Shown: piece after piece, positions 55,028 through 64,000 of the stretch
How positions within the stretch are numbered: position 1 is the stretch's first letter
Layout of the letters: the number at the start of each line of letters is the position of its first letter
DNA from: Streptomyces huiliensis
Lineage (GTDB): Bacteria > Actinomycetota > Actinomycetes > Streptomycetales > Streptomycetaceae
NCBI RefSeq assembly: GCF_020037025.1
Contig: NZ_JAIQLH010000078.1
Span: forward strand, 1-64,000
DNA length: 64,000 nucleotides
Direction of reading: 5' to 3'
Position numbers and translations under genes: made by a program
The notes under the pieces: model-generated
What the model saw: only the letters and a program-made list of their open reading frames with translations
What the model was told of the DNA's origin: nothing
The model's database searches: none

Positions 55028-55735
55028 TTACCGGCGGGTAGCCTTTCGTCCGGCGATCTGCGGCCCGACGCCGGGCTGGAGCTCCTCGGCCGCCGCGCTC
55101 CGCCGGTGCCAGGCGCGCGGGGCCCGCCAGTGGAAGCGCATGGAGAGCAGCCGCAGCCCGCAGCCGACGATCACCGGGATGGCGTTGGTGGGCCCGTGCA
55201 GCACGCCGTACTTCAGCATCAGCGCGGCCGTCGTGGCGCCGGCCATGGCGGGGACGGCGTAGAGGTCGCGGTCCCAGCGGAGCAGCGACGGGACCTCGTG
55301 GGCGAGGACGTCGCGCAGCACGCCGCCGCCCACCGCGGTGGCGAGGCCGAGGGTGGCGGACTGGGTGAGGCCGAGCCCGTGCCCGTACGCCTTGACGGTG
55401 CCGGTGACGCAGAAGAGGCCGAGGCCGGCGGCGTCGAAGACGTTCACCGCGCTGGTGATCCGTTCCACCTCGGGGTGCAGGAAGAAGACGATCAGCGTGG
55501 CGATCAGCGGGGTGAGGAAGTAGCCGAGGTCGCTGAAGGCGGCGGGCGGCACGGCACCGATGACCAGGTCCCGGAAGAGACCTCCGCCCAGTGCCGTGAC
55601 CTCCGCCAGCACGGCCATGCCGAAGACGTCGAAGTTCTTGCGGACGCCGAGCAGCGCGCCGGAGATCGCGAAGACGAAGATCCCGACGATGTCCAGCCAG
55701 TGCTGGACGGAGGGGGTGAACAGATCGGTGAGCAC
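55028..55735 (-). CDS. trimeric intracellular cation channel (TRIC/UPF0126) protein
   Basis: A 235-residue membrane protein starting at GTG 55735. Two triple-helix repeats, each with a Gly-rich kinked helix: FAISGALLGVRKNFDVFG with ALGGGLFRDLVIG, and FCVTGTVKAYGHGLG with AVGGGVLRDVLAHEVP. The GGG-x-x-R-D motifs are diagnostic of the prokaryotic TRIC channels, which pass K+ or Na+. A short basic cytoplasmic tail follows. Runs into the thioesterase gene (23-base gap), possibly one operon. Confidence 0.9.
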   Translation of the reverse strand: MLTDLFTPSVQHWLDIVGIFVFAISGALLGVRKNFDVFGMAVLAEVTALGGGLFRDLVIGAVPPAAFSDLGYFLTPLIATLIVFFLHPEVERITSAVNVFDAAGLGLFCVTGTVKAYGHGLGLTQSATLGLATAVGGGVLRDVLAHEVPSLLRWDRDLYAVPAMAGATTAALMLKYGVLHGPTNAIPVIVGCGLRLLSMRFHWRAPRAWHRRSAAAEELQPGVGPQIAGRKATRR

Positions 55736-55818
55736 GCGACATTCTTACCGGTCGGCCGGGTGTCCCCCTTGTCCCGCCCTGGGAGGGTTCCCCGCGGAGC
55801 CCGTACCGTCCCGTCCGC

Positions 55819-56907
<1,089 letters not shown>

Positions 56908-56935
56908 GGCTCGGTCCTTCACAGCTCAGGAGTGA

Positions 56936-58032
56936 TCACAGCTTGGGAGCGATCTCTTCGGTCCAGATCCGCGTCCGGTCTTCCTGCGTCATGTGGCAGG
57001 CGGCGACGTGGCCGCGGCTCTTCTCCCCCGCCACCGGGCGGAGTTCGGGCCGCTCGGTCCGGGTGATCCCCTCCCCCGGGACGTCGGCGTACGGGCAGCG
57101 CGGGCTGAAGGCGCAGCCGGGCGGCACGTTGATCAGGCTGGGCGGCGAGCCCTTGACCGGGATCAGCCGCTCGGTCTGGTCGCGGTCGATGCGCGGCATG
57201 GAGCCGAGCAGCCCCCAGGTGTAGGGGTGCTGGGGCTCGTAGAAGACCTGCTCGGCCGGGCCGCGTTCGACGCAGCGGCCGCCGTACATGACGAGGATGT
57301 CGTCGGCCAGTTCGGCGACCACGCCCAGGTCGTGGGTGATGATGACGACGGCGGAGCCGAACTCCTTCTGCAGGTCGCGGATGAGGTCGAGGATCTGCGC
57401 CTGGACGGTGACGTCGAGGGCGGTCGTCGGTTCGTCCGCGATGAGCAGGGCGGGGTTGTTGACCAGCGCCATGGCGATCATGGCGCGCTGCCGCATGCCG
57501 CCGGAGAACTGGTGCGGGTAGTCGTCCACCCGCCGGTCGGGCTGCGGGATGCCGACGCGGTCGAGGAGTTCGACGGCGCGTTTGCGGGCGGTCTTCTTGT
57601 CGGTGTCGTGGTGGATCCGGTACGCCTCGGCGATCTGGGCGCCGATGGTGAAGTAGGGGTGCATGGCGGACAGCGGGTCCTGGAAGATCATCGCCATCTC
57701 CCGGCCGCGCAGCCTGCGCACCTCGTCGGGGTCGGCGGTGAGCAGCTCCTTGCCGTCCAGCCAGATCTCGCCGGAGATCCGGGCCTTGCGCCGGCCGTAC
57801 TGGCCGACCGTGTGCAGGCCCATGATCCCGAGCGAGCTGACGGACTTGCCGGAGCCGGACTCGCCGACGATGCCGAGGGTGCGGCCCTTCTCCAGTTTGA
57901 AGGAGAGCCCGTCGACGGACTTGACCACGCCGTCGTCGGTCGGGAAGTGGATGCGCAGGTCGCGGACGTCCAGGTAGGCGCGGCCGCCCGGCGGTTCCTT
58001 GGCCATGTCGACGGCCGGCTCGGGGGTGGTGG

Positions 58033-58036
<4 letters not shown>
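56936..58036 (-). CDS. oligopeptide ABC transporter ATP-binding protein (OppD type)
   Basis: A 366-residue ATPase starting at ATG 58036, overlapping the permease stop codon (ATGA). Walker [21 protein letters not shown]-loop [15 protein letters not shown], signature [15 protein letters not shown], Walker [16 protein letters not shown]-loop [10 protein letters not shown]-terminal Cys motif [14 protein letters not shown] and VAACHM. Fourth gene of the operon. With its OppF-type partner it powers import of peptides captured by the lipoprotein at 59166-60953. Confidence 0.95.
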
Positions 58037-59031
<995 letters not shown>

Positions 59032-59044
59032 TGCGGTCGGCCCG

Positions 59045-59083
59045 GCGGCGGTCCGGTGGCGGGGTGCGCCACCGGACCGCCGC
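59045..59083 (-). promoter_or_regulatory. strong intraoperonic hairpin after the binding-protein gene
   Basis: A 17-bp perfect stem (59045-59061 with 59067-59083, core GGTCCGGTGGCG / CGCCACCGGACC) and a 5-base loop sits 14 bases before the OppB-type start. Such stem-loops protect the upstream message and reduce downstream expression, giving more binding protein than permease. Confidence 0.65.
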
Positions 59084-59165
59084 GCTCGGCCCTCACCTGC
59101 CCTTCGGGCCTAGCGGCGGGAGCGCCGGAGGAGCGGACGGACGATCTCGTGCGGGCCGTGGGCCG

Positions 59166-60953
59166 TCACCTGACGACACCCAGGGCCTGGTAGTCGTACC
59201 GGCCGTTGAAGGCGTCCGTCGTGTAGACGTTGGTCAGCCGGGAGCTGCGCCAGATGATGTTCTTCTCATAGGTGAAGGGCAGGTACCAGGCGCCCTCCAT
59301 GACCTTCTTGTCGGCCTCCTGGTAGATCGCCCCCGCCTTCTTGGGGTCGCTCTCCGCGATGGCCGTGTCCATCAGCTTGTTGATCTCGGGGTCGTTGAGC
59401 TCGGGGTAGTTCTGGTTGGCGGTGTCGAGGATGAACCGGCCGTCCACGATGGGCTGGAGGTAGCCCTGGCCGCTGGGGAAGTCCGCGCCCCAGCCGAAGA
59501 CGATGATCCCGTAGTTCTTGTTCTTGACGTTCTTGGGGGCGCCGACGACGCTCTGCGACTGCGCGCCGTCGTACTGGTCGATCTGCGTCTCGATGCCGAT
59601 CTTCTTCAGGGACGCCTGGAGCGACTCGGCCGTCGCGATCTCCTGCGGCTTGTTGTTCCGCACCGCGATGGTGGTCTTGAAGCCGTCCGGCTTGCCGCAG
59701 GCCTTCAGCTCCTCCTTGGCCTTCTCGGGGTCGGCCGCGCCCTGCTTGAGGTTGTACGGGTCGTAGGACGCGTCGTGCCCGGTGACGGCCGGCGGGAGCA
59801 TGTTGAGGCCGATGTCACCGCCCGCCTGGGGGCCGCCGCGGGCGGTCTGGAGGGAGGTGTGGTCGGCGCCGTAGATGACCGCCTTGCGGCAGTGCACGTT
59901 GTCGAAGGGTGCGACGGACTTGGGGAAGGCCGCGTACCGGATGAAGCCGGTCTGCGGGTTGTCCAGGTTCCCCTTGGCGGTCTGGAGCGCCTTCTGGCGG
60001 CCAGCCGAGCCCATGCCGGTGGCGTTGAGGTCGACGTCGTAGTTGCCCGCGATCAGGTCGCTGTCCATCGCGTCCGCGTTGGTGGTGAACTTGACCGAGA
60101 TCTTGTCCGGCAGCGCCTTGCGGACCGTGTCGGAGTCCTTGTTCCACTTGTCGTTGCGGACGAGGACCATGCTCTTGTTGGGGCTGTACGACTCGAACTT
60201 GTACGGCCCGTTGGAGAACGGCCGGAGGTTGTACTTCTCCGCCGTGTCCTTGTCCTGGGGCACCGGGCCCGCGGCGGGCAGCGCCAGCATCTGGAGGAAG
60301 TCGCCGTTGGGCTTCGCCAGCTTGAAGGTGATGGTCTTCGCGTTCGGCGTCTCGATCGCGGACAGGCCCAGCTTGTCCTTGCTGTCGTCCTTGTAGGGGC
60401 CCTTGTACTTCTTCTCCGGGTCCAGGACCTGCATCAGCCAGGTGGGCCCGCCGGAGATCTTGTCCTGCGCCCAGGTGCGCTCGATGCCGTACTTGATGTC
60501 CTGGGCGGTGACCGGTCTGCCGTCCTCCCAGGTGATCCCGTCCTTGAGGGTGAACGTGTAGGTCTTCTTGTCGTCCGAGACCTTGCCCAGGTCGGTGGCC
60601 AGGTCCGGCACCAGCTCGGCGCTCCCGTGGCCCGGCGCGGGCTTGGAGGTGACGAGGGTGCGGACGTAGTAGCGGGCGAAGTCCCAGGCGAAGCCGTAGT
60701 ACATGCGCTGCGGGTCCCAGGAGTCGGACTCCTGGGTGGCGATGAACTTCAGCTCGCCGCCCTTCTTGTCTGACGGGCTGGCGACCTTCTCGACGCCCGC
60801 GTTGAAGCCGGGGCCCTTGCCACCGCCCCCGTCCTTGCCGCCGATGTCCTTGCTGCCGCCTCCGCCGCCGCAGGCGGTGACCCCGACGAGGGCCGCGACC
60901 ACCAGTGCCGCGCCGGCGGCCGTTCCGCGCCTCGATGTCCTGTGCGTTGCCAA
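59166..60953 (-). CDS. oligopeptide-binding lipoprotein (OppA/BldKB type)
   Basis: A 595-residue solute-binding lipoprotein. The start is TTG 60953, the only start codon that leaves GGAGG at a reasonable distance (10 bases) and gives a normal signal peptide; a longer frame upstream is Pro/Arg-rich. Lipobox VTAC with Cys28, then a Gly/Lys linker and the SBP_bac_5 fold (YTFTLKDGITWEDGRPVTAQ DIKYG and the later NQNYPELNDPEINKLMD). Second gene of the five-gene operon. The binding specificity is unknown; BldKB relatives bind a developmental peptide, and related operons import nutrient peptides. Confidence 0.92.
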   Translation of the reverse strand: MATHRTSRRGTAAGAALVVAALVGVTACGGGGGSKDIGGKDGGGGKGPGFNAGVEKVASPSDKKGGELKFIATQESDSWDPQRMYYGFAWDFARYYVRTLVTSKPAPGHGSAELVPDLATDLGKVSDDKKTYTFTLKDGITWEDGRPVTAQDIKYGIERTWAQDKISGGPTWLMQVLDPEKKYKGPYKDDSKDKLGLSAIETPNAKTITFKLAKPNGDFLQMLALPAAGPVPQDKDTAEKYNLRPFSNGPYKFESYSPNKSMVLVRNDKWNKDSDTVRKALPDKISVKFTTNADAMDSDLIAGNYDVDLNATGMGSAGRQKALQTAKGNLDNPQTGFIRYAAFPKSVAPFDNVHCRKAVIYGADHTSLQTARGGPQAGGDIGLNMLPPAVTGHDASYDPYNLKQGAADPEKAKEELKACGKPDGFKTTIAVRNNKPQEIATAESLQASLKKIGIETQIDQYDGAQSQSVVGAPKNVKNKNYGIIVFGWGADFPSGQGYLQPIVDGRFILDTANQNYPELNDPEINKLMDTAIAESDPKKAGAIYQEADKKVMEGAWYLPFTYEKNIIWRSSRLTNVYTTDAFNGRYDYQALGVVR

Positions 60954-61105
60954 GATGTCGCGACCTCCGTGATCGTCGCGGGCCGGGGAGCGGACCGCGA
61001 TGGGGGTGGTTCCTTCAGCTCGTACTCCTGATGCGGGAGGGATCGGGTGCATCTTGGGTGACGCACCGTCAGATCACTGCCCGGTGAACGCTGTTGCGGG
61101 TGCGG

Positions 61106-62110
61106 CTAGCGCGAACCCTTGGGGTCCAGGGCGTCCCGAACGCCGTCCCCGAAGAGGTTGAACGCCAGGACGGTGACGAAGATGGCGAGGCCCGGGATGA
61201 CCATGAACATCGGGTCGCCCTCGTAGGTGTTGACGGCCTTGGAGAGCATCTGCCCCCAGGACGACGTGGGCGGCTTGACGCCGGCGCCGAGGAAGCTCAG
61301 CGCGGCCTCGGTGAGGACGTTGGTCGGGATCATCAGCGTGGCGTAGACGGTGATCGGCGCGACCAGGTTGGGCAGCAGCTCGCGGAAGAGGATGTACGTC
61401 CGCCCGGCGCCCAGGCTGCGCGCCGCCTCGACGTACTCGCGCTCCCGCAGCGAGAGCGTCTGCCCGCGCACGATGCGTCCCACGTAGGGCCAGCCGAAGA
61501 AGCCGATCACCGCGATGAGGACGGCCATGCGGACGCCCGAACCTGTCAGTCCCCAGAGCTCGTTGGGGACGACGGAGATCAGGGCGATGATGAACAGCAG
61601 CTGCGGGAAGGCCAGCAGGGCGTCCATCACCCGGCTCACCACGGTGTCGACCCAGCCGCCGAAGTACCCGGCGATGATGCCGAGGACGGTGCCGATCAGC
61701 ACGGCGACCACGGCCGAGAGGAACGCGACGAGCAGGGAGACCCGGGCGCCGTAGACCACCCGGCTGAAGACGTCCCGGCCGTTGACCGGTTCCACGCCGA
61801 ACAGGAAGTCCCCGTTGATCCCGCCCCACGAGCCCTTCGGCGTGCCGAAGAGGGGGTCGATCTGGTCCTCGTGGTACTCGTTCGGCGGGTGGCCGAACAG
61901 GTCCACGATCAGCGGGGCGAAGATCGCGACCAGCACGAGCAGCAGGACCACGATCCCGCCGGCCAGGGCCAGCTTGTCGCGCTTGAGCCGCGTCCAGGCG
62001 ATGCGCCAGGGGGAGCGGCCCTCGATCGTCGTGCCCGGGACGGGGATTTCCGCGTCGGCGACGACGGTCGCGGTCCCGGTCGCGCTCGTCTCGGGGAGTG
62101 GTGCCGTCAT
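61106..62110 (-). CDS. oligopeptide ABC transporter permease (OppC type)
   Basis: A 334-residue permease starting at ATG 62110 (MTAPLPETSATGTATVVADA) with GAGGGG upstream. A 35-residue cytoplasmic N-terminus, TM1 (LALAGGIVVLLLVLVAIFAP), a periplasmic segment NEYHEDQIDPLFGTPKGSWG, then five TM helices. EAA loop YVEAARSLGAGRTYILFRELL. It is the first gene of the operon: permease, binding protein, permease, ATPase, ATPase, the same order as the bldK cluster. The matching operon in S. coelicolor is SCO5476-SCO5480 (from memory). Confidence 0.94.
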   Translation of the reverse strand: MTAPLPETSATGTATVVADAEIPVPGTTIEGRSPWRIAWTRLKRDKLALAGGIVVLLLVLVAIFAPLIVDLFGHPPNEYHEDQIDPLFGTPKGSWGGINGDFLFGVEPVNGRDVFSRVVYGARVSLLVAFLSAVVAVLIGTVLGIIAGYFGGWVDTVVSRVMDALLAFPQLLFIIALISVVPNELWGLTGSGVRMAVLIAVIGFFGWPYVGRIVRGQTLSLREREYVEAARSLGAGRTYILFRELLPNLVAPITVYATLMIPTNVLTEAALSFLGAGVKPPTSSWGQMLSKAVNTYEGDPMFMVIPGLAIFVTVLAFNLFGDGVRDALDPKGSR

Positions 62111-62535
62111 CGTTCGCAGGACCCCTCTCGGCCGGTGGAACCGGCCTCCGCCGGCCGCCGGGAGGCGGCTGGTCGACATCACTGACACATGCGGTGCTGT
62201 GCGCGGTGCTGTGGTGCGGGAAGTACAAGCGGAGCTGGTCGTACACCGGACCTGCGGGTCCTTGGAGCGGGAGTCTTCAACGCGTTCACGATCACCCGCC
62301 AGACCCGGCGAGCAATGGATGCGCAACCGTGATGTGCGATGCGAGGTTCCGTTATACGGACGGGGGCGGCCGCTCAGCGAAGGGCGCTCGTCGGTTCACC
62401 GCACGGCGCAGGGTGTTACCGACGCCGCACGCAAGACACCAGTACCAGCTATGCCTTTGACAGGGCCAAGGCGGGCGGTCAGGCTCGCAGGCAACCACAG
62501 GCGGCTCATCTGCCGCTGGAAGCACAGGAGTTGAC
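62111..62535. other. 425-base divergent spacer, opp operon / small secreted gene
   Basis: No gene with coding character. It should contain the opp operon promoter on the minus strand (a possible TATAAC -10 at the complement of 62351-62356) and the promoter of the small secreted gene on the plus strand (TTGACA at 62457-62462). GC falls in the middle, in keeping with regulatory DNA. Confidence 0.5.
62457..62485 (+). promoter_or_regulatory. promoter of the small secreted gene
   Basis: Perfect -35 TTGACA at 62457-62462, 17-base spacer, and CAGGCT at 62480-62485 as a weak -10. The transcript would start about 45 bases before the GTG at 62536. Confidence 0.45.
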
Positions 62536-62808
62536 GTGACACGGAAGCTGATCCACCGCGCCGCCATGACGGGCGCGGCGCTCGCCCTCGGACTGACCGG
62601 CACCCTGGCCTCGGGAGCGTCCGCGATGGCGGCGCCCTCCGGGGACTCCACGGTCTCCCGGGAAACCCTCGGCCAGGGCCGCTATATCGACCGCTACGAC
62701 AACTACCAGCAGTGCCAGGGAGGCGGCGAGTACTTCCTGCGCCACGGCGAGAGCGCCTACCACTGCTACAAGGTATCGGCCGGTTATGAGCTCTGGGTCT
62801 GGGCCTGA
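62536..62808 (+). CDS. small secreted protein
   Basis: A 90-residue protein starting at GTG 62536 with AGGAG upstream. Signal peptide about 1-32 (LIHRAAMTGAALALGLTGTL, cleavage near AMAAP). The mature part of about 58 residues is rich in Tyr, Ser and Gly, with two Cys (QQCQGGGEY, YHCYKV), probably a disulfide, and ends VSAGYELWVWA. This is like the small secreted proteins of Streptomyces with no assigned function. The divergent neighbour is the opp operon. Confidence 0.75.
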   Translation: MTRKLIHRAAMTGAALALGLTGTLASGASAMAAPSGDSTVSRETLGQGRYIDRYDNYQQCQGGGEYFLRHGESAYHCYKVSAGYELWVWA

Positions 62809-62945
62809 CCCCGAAGGGCACCTCCCCTGCCCGCCGGCCGGCCGGTCCGTCGCGAACGGGCCGGCCGGTCCGTGGGCACGGGAACTCCGCGCTCGGCGCG
62901 GGGAGCCCGCGCTCGGCACGGAACGACGTCTGGGGCGGGTACCCG

Positions 62946-63719
62946 TCAGTGCGGGTATCCGTACCCCGGTGCCGGTGCCGGCACCGGGGCCGCCGCGCCG
63001 GCCGGGGCGGCGTGGCCGTAGAACGGGCGGGCGTGGGCGCGCATCCACATGGCGACCGGGTCGAACTCGTCCGACATCGCCACCGTGGACACCGGCAGGC
63101 CCTCCGGCACCACGGCCACCACCTGCTGCATCATCGCCCGGACGGACTCCACGGCGGGCGCCGAGGTGTCGTACAGGTCGAGGCCGATCGCCAGGTACGC
63201 CGCGCCGATCGCCGGCTGGACCCAGGCGCGGCGCAGCGCCCGGACGGCGGGGGTGCGCTGGGCGTGCTGGGCGAGCAGGGCGTAGAACCGGGGGATCTCG
63301 GCGGTGGGTTCGGTGATCTGGAGCGGTCCGGCGGGCAGCCGGTCCAGGCCGCCGGCGATCCGGCGCAGGTCGAGCCAGGGGATGCCGACGCCGCCGCCCG
63401 GGGCGTGCGGGTTGAGCCAGAGGCCCCAGCGGCCCGGGTAGAGGGACGTGGCGAGGGAGCGGCCGGTGACCACCTCGTGGGCGCGGTTCCAGCCGCTGGC
63501 GGTGAGCTCCCGCTCGGAGGTGACGCAGGGCGCGTAGCCGAGGCCGTCGACCTCCATGTTCCCGTACTGGGCGTCGGGCGAGCCGGGCCGGCCGTGCCAG
63601 AGCAGCATCCACAACCGGCCGTCGGCGACGGCGTGCAGCAGCGACTCGTAGACGTCGTACCGCCCGGGCGCCACTTGGCGCAGCACCTGCTCCACGCCGC
63701 TCTCCGCGCCCGCGCTCAC
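62946..63719 (-). CDS. SseB-like protein
   Basis: A 257-residue protein starting at GTG 63719 (SAGAESGVEQVLRQVAPGRY). The start is like the SseB N-terminal domain (DVYESLLHAVADGRLWMLLW...DAQYGNMEVDGLGYAPCVTS), followed by a mid-domain WGLWLNPHAPGGGVGIPWLD and an SseB_C-like end (VVPEGLPVSTVAMSDEFDPV-AMWMRAHARPFYGH), then a Pro/Ala/Tyr tail. SseB was named for serine sensitivity in E. coli; in actinomycetes these pairs are linked to contact or secretion systems but the role is unsettled. A second copy follows. Confidence 0.75.
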   Translation of the reverse strand: MSAGAESGVEQVLRQVAPGRYDVYESLLHAVADGRLWMLLWHGRPGSPDAQYGNMEVDGLGYAPCVTSERELTASGWNRAHEVVTGRSLATSLYPGRWGLWLNPHAPGGGVGIPWLDLRRIAGGLDRLPAGPLQITEPTAEIPRFYALLAQHAQRTPAVRALRRAWVQPAIGAAYLAIGLDLYDTSAPAVESVRAMMQQVVAVVPEGLPVSTVAMSDEFDPVAMWMRAHARPFYGHAAPAGAAAPVPAPAPGYGYPH

Positions 63720-63844
63720 CTGATCCCGCCCCTTCTCACGGCGGACGCTCGCGTCGCGTCCGCCCCCTGCCTCACGGCGCGGTCGCGCCTCCCGTACGGT
63801 CGTCCAACCAGCTTACGAGGCCGGGGCGGCATGCAGGGGAGCAG

Positions 63845-64000
63845 TCACCGGTCACGGTCGTAGAACGGTGTGACGCGGTCCCGCATCCAGTCGGCGACCG
63901 GGTCCCGGGTGACGTCCAGGAAGACCGTGCGGACCGGCCAGGGGACGGGGGCGGAGCCCAGGGCGCGGCCCAGGGCGTCCACGGCGGCGGCGCGGCTGTC
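63845..64000 (-). CDS. second SseB-like protein, 3' part
   Basis: The last 51 codons of a gene cut by the right window edge, stop TGA at 63847-63845. The end reads PVRTVFLDVTRDPVADWMRD then RVTPFYDRDR, aligning with the C-terminus of the preceding gene (DPVAMWMRAHARPFYGH). It lies upstream of that gene on the same strand, so the two SseB-like genes are a tandem pair in one operon. Confidence 0.65.
   Translation of the reverse strand, partial: DSRAAAVDALGRALGSAPVPWPVRTVFLDVTRDPVADWMRDRVTPFYDRDR

Overview
The window is chromosomal DNA from a Streptomyces or a very close relative. GC content is well above 70 percent with strong third-position GC bias, GTG starts are frequent, and the core gene order (ilvB-ilvN-ilvC-serA, gatC-gatA-gatB, an RmdB-like c-di-GMP protein, ligA, mnmA, a cysteine desulfurase and an oligopeptide ABC operon) is the order I remember for the SCO5476-SCO5515 part of the S. 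coelicolor core chromosome. There are no rRNA or tRNA genes, CRISPR arrays, insertion sequences or integrases. It is mostly core chromosome with small accessory patches.

Layout. 0-7.6 kb: the tail of a PucR-type regulator, a small GvpU-like gene, remnants of two divergent genes that lost their 5' ends, tandem secreted beta-lactamase-fold proteins, a ferredoxin-P450 pair, and a TetR repressor divergent from an MFS exporter. 7.7-16.7 kb: branched-chain amino acid and serine synthesis (serA, ilvC, ilvN, ilvB) with a 13-residue Ile/Leu/Val leader peptide and attenuator, then a large membrane PAS-GGDEF-degenerate EAL protein. 16.8-34.9 kb: an accessory, regulator-rich stretch with a 2-hydroxyacid dehydrogenase, aldo/keto reductase, MerR, TetR-cupin-DUF4865 operon, a giant LuxR (LAL) regulator, lactonase-like MBL/HxlR pair, Tat-exported PIG-L deacetylase, split XRE/TPR regulator, MazG-like protein, LysR, glutamine amidotransferase-like protein, MMPL transporter and AMIN-like secreted protein. 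A small-protein cassette is duplicated here (24.5 and 29.0 kb).

35-45 kb: gatCAB with a small membrane protein between gatA and gatB, an active-looking GGDEF-EAL phosphodiesterase (RmdB type), ligA, a MetE-like protein and an SDR. 45.4-50.8 kb: a LuxR response regulator/histidine kinase pair, a Uma2-type protein, a Ser/Gly-rich secreted protein, and an ABM monooxygenase divergent from TetR. 50.9-64 kb: mnmA and cysteine desulfurase (tRNA 2-thiouridine), thioesterase, TRIC channel, a five-gene oligopeptide importer in the BldK order (permease, binding protein, permease, two ATPases), a small secreted protein and two SseB-like genes, the last cut by the window edge.

Points that stand out: leucine TTA codons in the P450 and the RmdB-like gene (possible bldA control of a c-di-GMP enzyme), the duplicated small-protein cassette with a 67-bp conserved upstream block, a dispersed intergenic repeat in four places whose inner hairpin sequence is swapped from copy to copy, and several clear operator arrays. 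I did not find a convincing wholly new multi-gene system. The best candidate for something undescribed is the duplicated small-protein cassette.
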